Below, in pieces: positions 59,065 to 64,000 of a stretch of DNA of 64,000 bases. Each line of letters opens with the position of its first letter. The first letter of the stretch is position 1. The stretch is taken from assembly GCF_002865645.1 (NCBI RefSeq), contig NW_020194555.1, positions 2,196,288 through 2,260,287 on the forward strand. Direction: 5' to 3'. The notes under the pieces are model-generated. The model searched no databases, had not been told where the DNA came from, and worked only from the letters and a program-made list of their open reading frames with translations. The position numbers and the translations under genes are program-made. The stretch comes from Hyaloscypha bicolor E (taxonomy: Eukaryota; Ascomycota; Leotiomycetes; Helotiales; Hyaloscyphaceae).

Positions 59065-60976
59065 AGCGTTGGTTGGGTTTTCCTCGTCTATGAGCAATAA
59101 GACCAATGGTGGGAGAATGCATTGGCAGCTGTCAGTCTCCCAGTCCCACGGGGGACGATGCTCACTTTCCAAACTAAAAAAAATTAATTCTAGCAAACAC
59201 TCTATCATCACATGTAAAGCCAGGGGACTTCGGCTTGTCTTCATACGTGGCCTCCCTGGATTCCGCTCTTCGATACTCCACGTCTTGAATCCGAGCATTA
59301 ATGGTTTAACCCGGAAGTTCCTCCTTCCTCGACTAAGATTGTGAGCAGAAGTGTCGTCTTGTTGTTCGGCGTCATGGATGGAAGTAAGTCGTTCACAGTC
59401 TTGGTGGCGAGATTGGCGCCACGGTCCGGATCCAGGACGCACACATGCCTGAACCCTCACGATTTGAAGCATCATGGTATTCAGGAACGTACCGCCCATG
59501 AAGAGCGGTGATCAGCCCCAACTTGTTTTGCGGTATCGCCAAGGAGCGAACCAATATACCATTGGTCGGTGTAAACGAGAGTCACGAGGATGTCTGGATT
59601 CATCACCTCGACGACTGGTTGGTTCTAGATTCCGATTTGCGATATTTGGCTGATGCTTGCGCGTTCGAACGAGTGGAGTTCCTTCTGGCTCTCGTATCTC
59701 ACTGGATTTGCTAGGGTTTGACCATGAAAATATATGAATTCAACCTTCCTCTCATATCTTGGACACTGAAGGCCAGGATCGATGCATCTTTGACAAGCTG
59801 GTGTCTATTCATCACACTATTGGTTCAAACTGGGGATTAATATGGATCTCAGGGGAACATTAAAACATCTGTACCTTTACTTCCCGTTTCCGATAATACC
59901 CATAACACTTTACGTGTGTGCGCCCACCAACTCCAACCGTATTTGTGGCTCTTTGAAAGCCTTGGACCAATTGCCGGGAAGGCACTCCCAATGGCCGTTA
60001 AAGGTGACACTCCGTCGCATGTATAGTACTAGAAAGAGAGATGCACGCGCGCTGTTCCTGCGTTTGAAGAAAAGTCAATAGTCGGCTTCGAGAATATGCG
60101 GGATGGAAGTTTACGACGGCGCATTGTTTGATTGTCAGCCGTCCCCAGCACACCTGAATTGGGAATTGGGGAAGACACTTCACATAAATTAAGCCACACG
60201 CTTGTCGGCCTTGCGACGATGATTTGCGGACTCAATCCTTAGCCTTGTTTTACTTGTCGCCTCAAACGTTATTAAATAACGTCTTGGATCTCCAGATCCC
60301 GAAGGCAAAGGAATGACCAAACATCTCTGGGCTGAGAGCTGGCATCGCATGCGGTGTTCCTCGTTCCTTGTATCAAGCCCAGGCTATAAACGCCTACACA
60401 CTAAAGACGGATTGAACTCGGGCATCCTCCTTTGCTAGTGGAGACGCGGACGAACTGCCATCCCTGTGAACGAGGATAGAGGAGAAAAGATGTTGGTTCA
60501 GACCTTGGAAAGTGAGTACCCCTGGACGATCACGTGAGCTCGGGTCGTTCCATGATCCGTGCTTTTCAACCTCCTGTCTGACTCCCTTTCTTCGCAACCT
60601 CATTTGTGTCGGACTGAGTCAAAGGTTGATTAGATGCTCTATAAATTATCTAGAAACTCCTGTCTGGTTTTTTAGGAAAGCCGAAACACTGCGACATTTC
60701 CCCGGAGCGATTTGTCAGTAAAACCCCACGAACCACTAACCCCGGACACCTCCTTATCGGCAATAACCCCGCCAAGGTCATTGGTAGATCACACGCCATT
60801 TTAGGTGAGAACCGATGATATCAGAAGACATTTCACTCCACTCTTGGAGAAGTATAACTTCGCCTTTTTCTCGTTGAAACTCTCTTTTCCACCTCGTTCT
60901 CAAATTCCATTTTCAATCCCAACCCTTCAATCCAACAAGCGTTGCTTTAACATTGGGACTCGATCTGCACCTCATC
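59065..60976. other. Intergenic region, no supported gene
   Basis: About 1.9 kb with only short frames on both strands. The final 170 bp are the pyrimidine-rich leader of the amidase gene. No clear repeat was found. Confidence 0.5.
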
Positions 60977-62911
60977 ATGGCGTGGGAGAAGACGGCTGCA
61001 GATAAGAAAGCTCGCATTGCGGCTTCGATCCCAGAAGAATGGCGTATCAAGACCTTGCCGACCGAAGACTCGGTCATGAACTTTCCAAAGGTCAGCGGCA
61101 TCATGTCCCTTGAGGAAATAGCCATCACCGAATCATCAGCTTCAGATCTTGTAGCTCAGATGGCTGCGGGAAAGCTTACATCGGTCGCTGTTACAACAGC
61201 CTTTTGCAAGAGAGCGGCGCTTGCACACCAGCTGGTACGCTTCACAACGTTTTGGAGTTTCCCCTCCTCGCTGATCAGTAACCCCAGGTAAACTGCTCTC
61301 TAGAGTTCTTTCCCGAGATGGCATTAGCACGTGCCAAAGAACTTGATGACTATTTCCAAAAGAACGGGAAGCCTGTCGGGCCACTTCATGGTCTTCCTAT
61401 TTCTCTGAAAGATCAATTCCGTATCAAGGTGAGCGGGATCCAGAACCCGAGTGGAACAGTGCTAATGAAACAGGGCCTTGAAACGTCCATGGGATATGTC
61501 TCTTGGATTGGAAAGTACGAGACAGAGAATTCCGTTTTAGTGGACCTCTTGTTGAAAGCTGGAGCTGTGTTCTACGTCAAGACCAGTGTACCTCAAAGTT
61601 TGATGGTTTGCGAGACGTTGAACAACGTAATCGGGAGAACTGTCAATCCACGCAACAAGAACTGGTCATGCGGTGGCTCGTCTGGGGGTGAAGGAGCTAT
61701 GGTTGGGTTCAGAGGAGGTATTATAGGAGTTGGTACAGATATCGGTGAGTTGTTCTTCCAATCCATTTATACCAGACACGTTCTGACAACGCAGGTGGGT
61801 CAATTCGAGTACCTTCGGCGTTCAATTTTCTCTATGGTCTGAGGCCGAGTCATGGCCGTTTGCCATATGGAAAGATGGCAAATTCAATGGAGGGGCAGGA
61901 AACGGTTCACTCGGTTTGCGGTCCATTAACACACAGTGTCAAAGGTAATTCATTCATCAAAACGCCCAAGCTGGTGCTGATAAAATCAGATATGCGGCTT
62001 TTCGTGACCTCGGTTCTGGCTGAAGAGCCATGGAAGTATGACTCTAAAGTCATTCCAATGCCGTGGAGGCAGGCAGAAGCAGACATAATCAAGACAAAGC
62101 TAGGATCAGGCGGCTTGACCTTGGGATACTACAACTGCGACGGCAATGTGAGTTCTCCAATTTCTTTCTTCCAGTGAAAGGTGATAGTTATTAACAAAGT
62201 CAGGTCCTACCTCACCCACCTATTCTCCGGGGTGTCGAGACCGTTGTCTCCACGATGAAGAAGGCTGGACATATCGTCGTTGAATGGAAGCCATACAAGC
62301 ATGACTTCGCTGTGAAACTAATTAACGGAATCTACGCCGGCGATGGCGGAACCGACATTTTCAACACTCTCAAGGAATCGGGAGAACCCGACATCCCCAA
62401 TTTCAAGGATCTCATCAACCCTTCCCTGCCAAAAGTCGACATGAACGAACTCTGGGATATTCAACTCAAGAAGTGGGCATTTCAATCCGAATATCTCGAG
62501 CAGTTCCGCATTGCAGAAGAAAAGCTTGGGAAGGAGATCGATGCGATCTTGGCTCCTATCACCCCCACTGCTGCCGTGCAACATGACAAGTTTAAATACT
62601 ACGGATACGCAAGCGCAATCAACTTGCTTGATTTCACCAGCGTCGTAGTTCCGGTGACTTTTGCCGACAAGAGCATTGACAAGAAGCAAGAGAATTATAA
62701 GCCCTTGAATGATTTGGACAAAATTATCCAAGAAGAATGTGAGTGCCACTGATTTTTCAAGATGCAGTGCTGACTTATTTTAGATGACCCGGGAGCATAT
62801 CACGGAGCACCAGTCGCCGTTCAGATCGTTGGAAGACGACTCACAGAGGAGAGAATCATGGCTATTGCTGAGGAGATTGGACGCTTGCTGGGGAATGAGA
62901 TCACGCCTTGA
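60977..62911 (+). CDS. Amidase-signature family hydrolase (acetamidase/fatty-acid-amidase type)
   Basis: Seven exons (60977-61234, 61288-61428, 61474-61744, 61795-61944, 61990-62147, 62204-62738, 62784-62911) give 546 residues; the six introns are 45-56 bp. The Ser-cisSer-Lys triad is complete: K127 in GLPISLKDQF, the cis-Ser in SCGGSSGGEGA near 202-203, and the nucleophile S226 in DIGGSIRVPS, which is created by the third splice. Other family blocks are FNFLYGLRPSHGRLPY and ILAPITPTAAV, and the C-terminus has YHGAPVAVQIVGRRLTEE. The protein resembles fungal AmdS-type acetamidases of about 545 residues. It hydrolyses an amide to acid and ammonia; substrate is unknown. There is no signal peptide, so it is cytosolic. 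The ATG at 60977 is the first in frame; upstream reading has only TTG. Confidence 0.9.
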
Positions 62912-63565
62912 TCGAATATCATTGAGCAAACTGCTCTCAGGATGTACACTCATGCCCATGAACTGAATGCGTTTGCTACAGTAGCGGAACAAGAAGCGTA
63001 AAGGGGTCTCGTATCTTGAGGTCATCACGTGATGCTACACCCTTTTTGACACCCATTACCCCTATCTCTCAGGAAAAGCCATGAGGGTTCCAAAGAGGCT
63101 TAGGTAGTGTCAGCAATTTCCTTAGGTTAAATTTAGAGAATCCAATGCGCCGTCGACGTCGATGCTAACATAGACCATGTTCCCAGTCCGTCGGCGATAA
63201 TGCAAGACTCGATGCATATGCTTAATCAGCGAATGCTACTACTGAGCCATATTCCCGAATTCAGCAATGCCGAGTAATCTTTCCCAGTTGATTGAATGTT
63301 GCTGCAGACTTGTCTTCTTGGCGTAGTTATTATTTCCCTCTCCCTGACAACAGAGTCGAGGTGGGGTGGGGAAAAGACACCCGGGTCGAGATAACCAGTT
63401 ACTCATCCACTTGAAATATACCTTCTGCATTAACCCCTAGAGTCCTACTAAGTAGGAATTAGCGCCTCATATGCTCTGTACAATCCAACCAAAGTTATAA
63501 ACCATTCCCCATTCCTCGGATTCCAACCTCCACAACCCTTGACTTGCCCCAAACCTCTCTTCACC
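62912..63565. other. Intergenic gap upstream of the isochorismatase-family gene
   Basis: 654 bp with no recognised gene. If the downstream gene has an upstream exon with an ATG it must lie here, but I could not find a convincing one. Confidence 0.45.
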
Positions 63566-64000
63566 ACGCCTTCCAATACAGCAATCATCATCATCGACCC
63601 CTACAACGACTTCCTCCACCCCAGAGGAAAGCTCAACGGCCTCCTTGCCGACAGCCTCAGAGAAACAGATACCATCACCCACCTAAAAGAACTTGTGACC
63701 GCCGCACGTCTCCACAAAATTCCCATCTACTACGGCCTCCACCAGCAATGCAAATCCGATTTCATCGCAGGCTGGAACCACGCAACTCCCTTACAGAAAA
63801 GTCAGAAAGAGAATTTGGCGTTTGAGGAAGGGAGTTGGGGGGTAGATATCTATGAGGGTCTTGAGCCAAGTTTGGAGAATGGAGATGTGGTTGTTTCGAA
63901 GCATTGGTCTAGCAGGTCTGTTTTAGTCTTTGTTCATGAGTTATTGGGGAGAAAGTTGATGGGAAGTGAAGTTCGTTCCATAGTACCGATCTTGATTACC
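63566..64000 (+). CDS. Isochorismatase-family cysteine hydrolase, 3' end outside window
   Basis: The frame reads AIIIIDPYNDFLHPRGKL, with the catalytic Asp of the family, then HKIPIYYGLHQQC, GWNHATPLQ, EEGSWGVDIY and VVVSKHW. An intron at 63916-63971 joins AG to TTCGTTCC and yields SSSSFHSTDLDY, the family continuation, before the window ends. The catalytic Lys is probably the one in VVSKHW; the Cys lies beyond the edge. The 5' end is unclear: no ATG precedes in frame. Either the protein starts at ACG 63566, or an upstream exon joins at the AATACAG acceptor ending at 63581. Members hydrolyse small amides or vinyl ethers; the substrate is not known. Confidence 0.7.

Overview
The window is nuclear DNA of a filamentous ascomycete (Pezizomycotina; Leotiomycetes is my best guess from overall gene style, not proven). 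Evidence: most introns are 44-62 bp with GT-AG ends and CTAAC/CTGAC-like branch points, several proteins belong to fungal families, and the gene-poor stretches hold AT-rich, C-to-T-eroded repeats of the kind left by repeat-induced point mutation (RIP). I joined exons by hand; every complete multi-exon model keeps a multiple of three, but no splice site was tested with transcripts.

Layout. 1-900: 3' part of a pepsin-like aspartyl protease gene with a GC-AG intron, followed by an eroded ~179-bp repeat. 1754-7693: a two-zinc-finger C2H2 regulator and a GH78-like six-hairpin glycosidase, both on the minus strand. 10236-11212: secreted GH128 (Asl1-like) beta-glucanase. 12425-12800: another eroded tandem repeat. 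14027-16900: an EMW1/TTC27 TPR protein.

17175-41111 is the centrepiece, a hydroxamate siderophore locus. It holds L-ornithine N5-monooxygenase (sidA, minus), a full-size ABCB transporter (minus), and a 14.5-kb, 4839-residue ferrichrome-type NRPS (sidC/NPS2, plus) whose domains I read as ATC-ATC-TC-ATC-TC-TC. SidA makes N5-hydroxyornithine, an acyltransferase encoded elsewhere would acylate it, the NRPS assembles three such units with small amino acids into an intracellular ferrichrome, and the transporter may move the product or its fragments. Four copies of ATCWGATAA, the iron-regulatory GATA (SreA/Urbs1-type) motif, lie only in the two large non-coding gaps of this locus.

41795-54330 is a dense housekeeping block: an internally duplicated protein of unknown function, CLP1 (mRNA 3'-end processing), a Pmp3/Sna3-like membrane protein, the RPC37/RPC5 subunit of RNA polymerase III, DDB1, a mitochondrial 3-hydroxyisobutyrate dehydrogenase and a membrane-anchored GNAT acetyltransferase. 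54.3-57.9 kb is gene-poor and holds a 662-bp element with 19-bp terminal inverted repeats around an almost pure A+T core. It is flanked by two diverged copies of another sequence. The end of the window carries an F-box-like protein, an amidase and the start of an isochorismatase-family hydrolase that runs off the edge.
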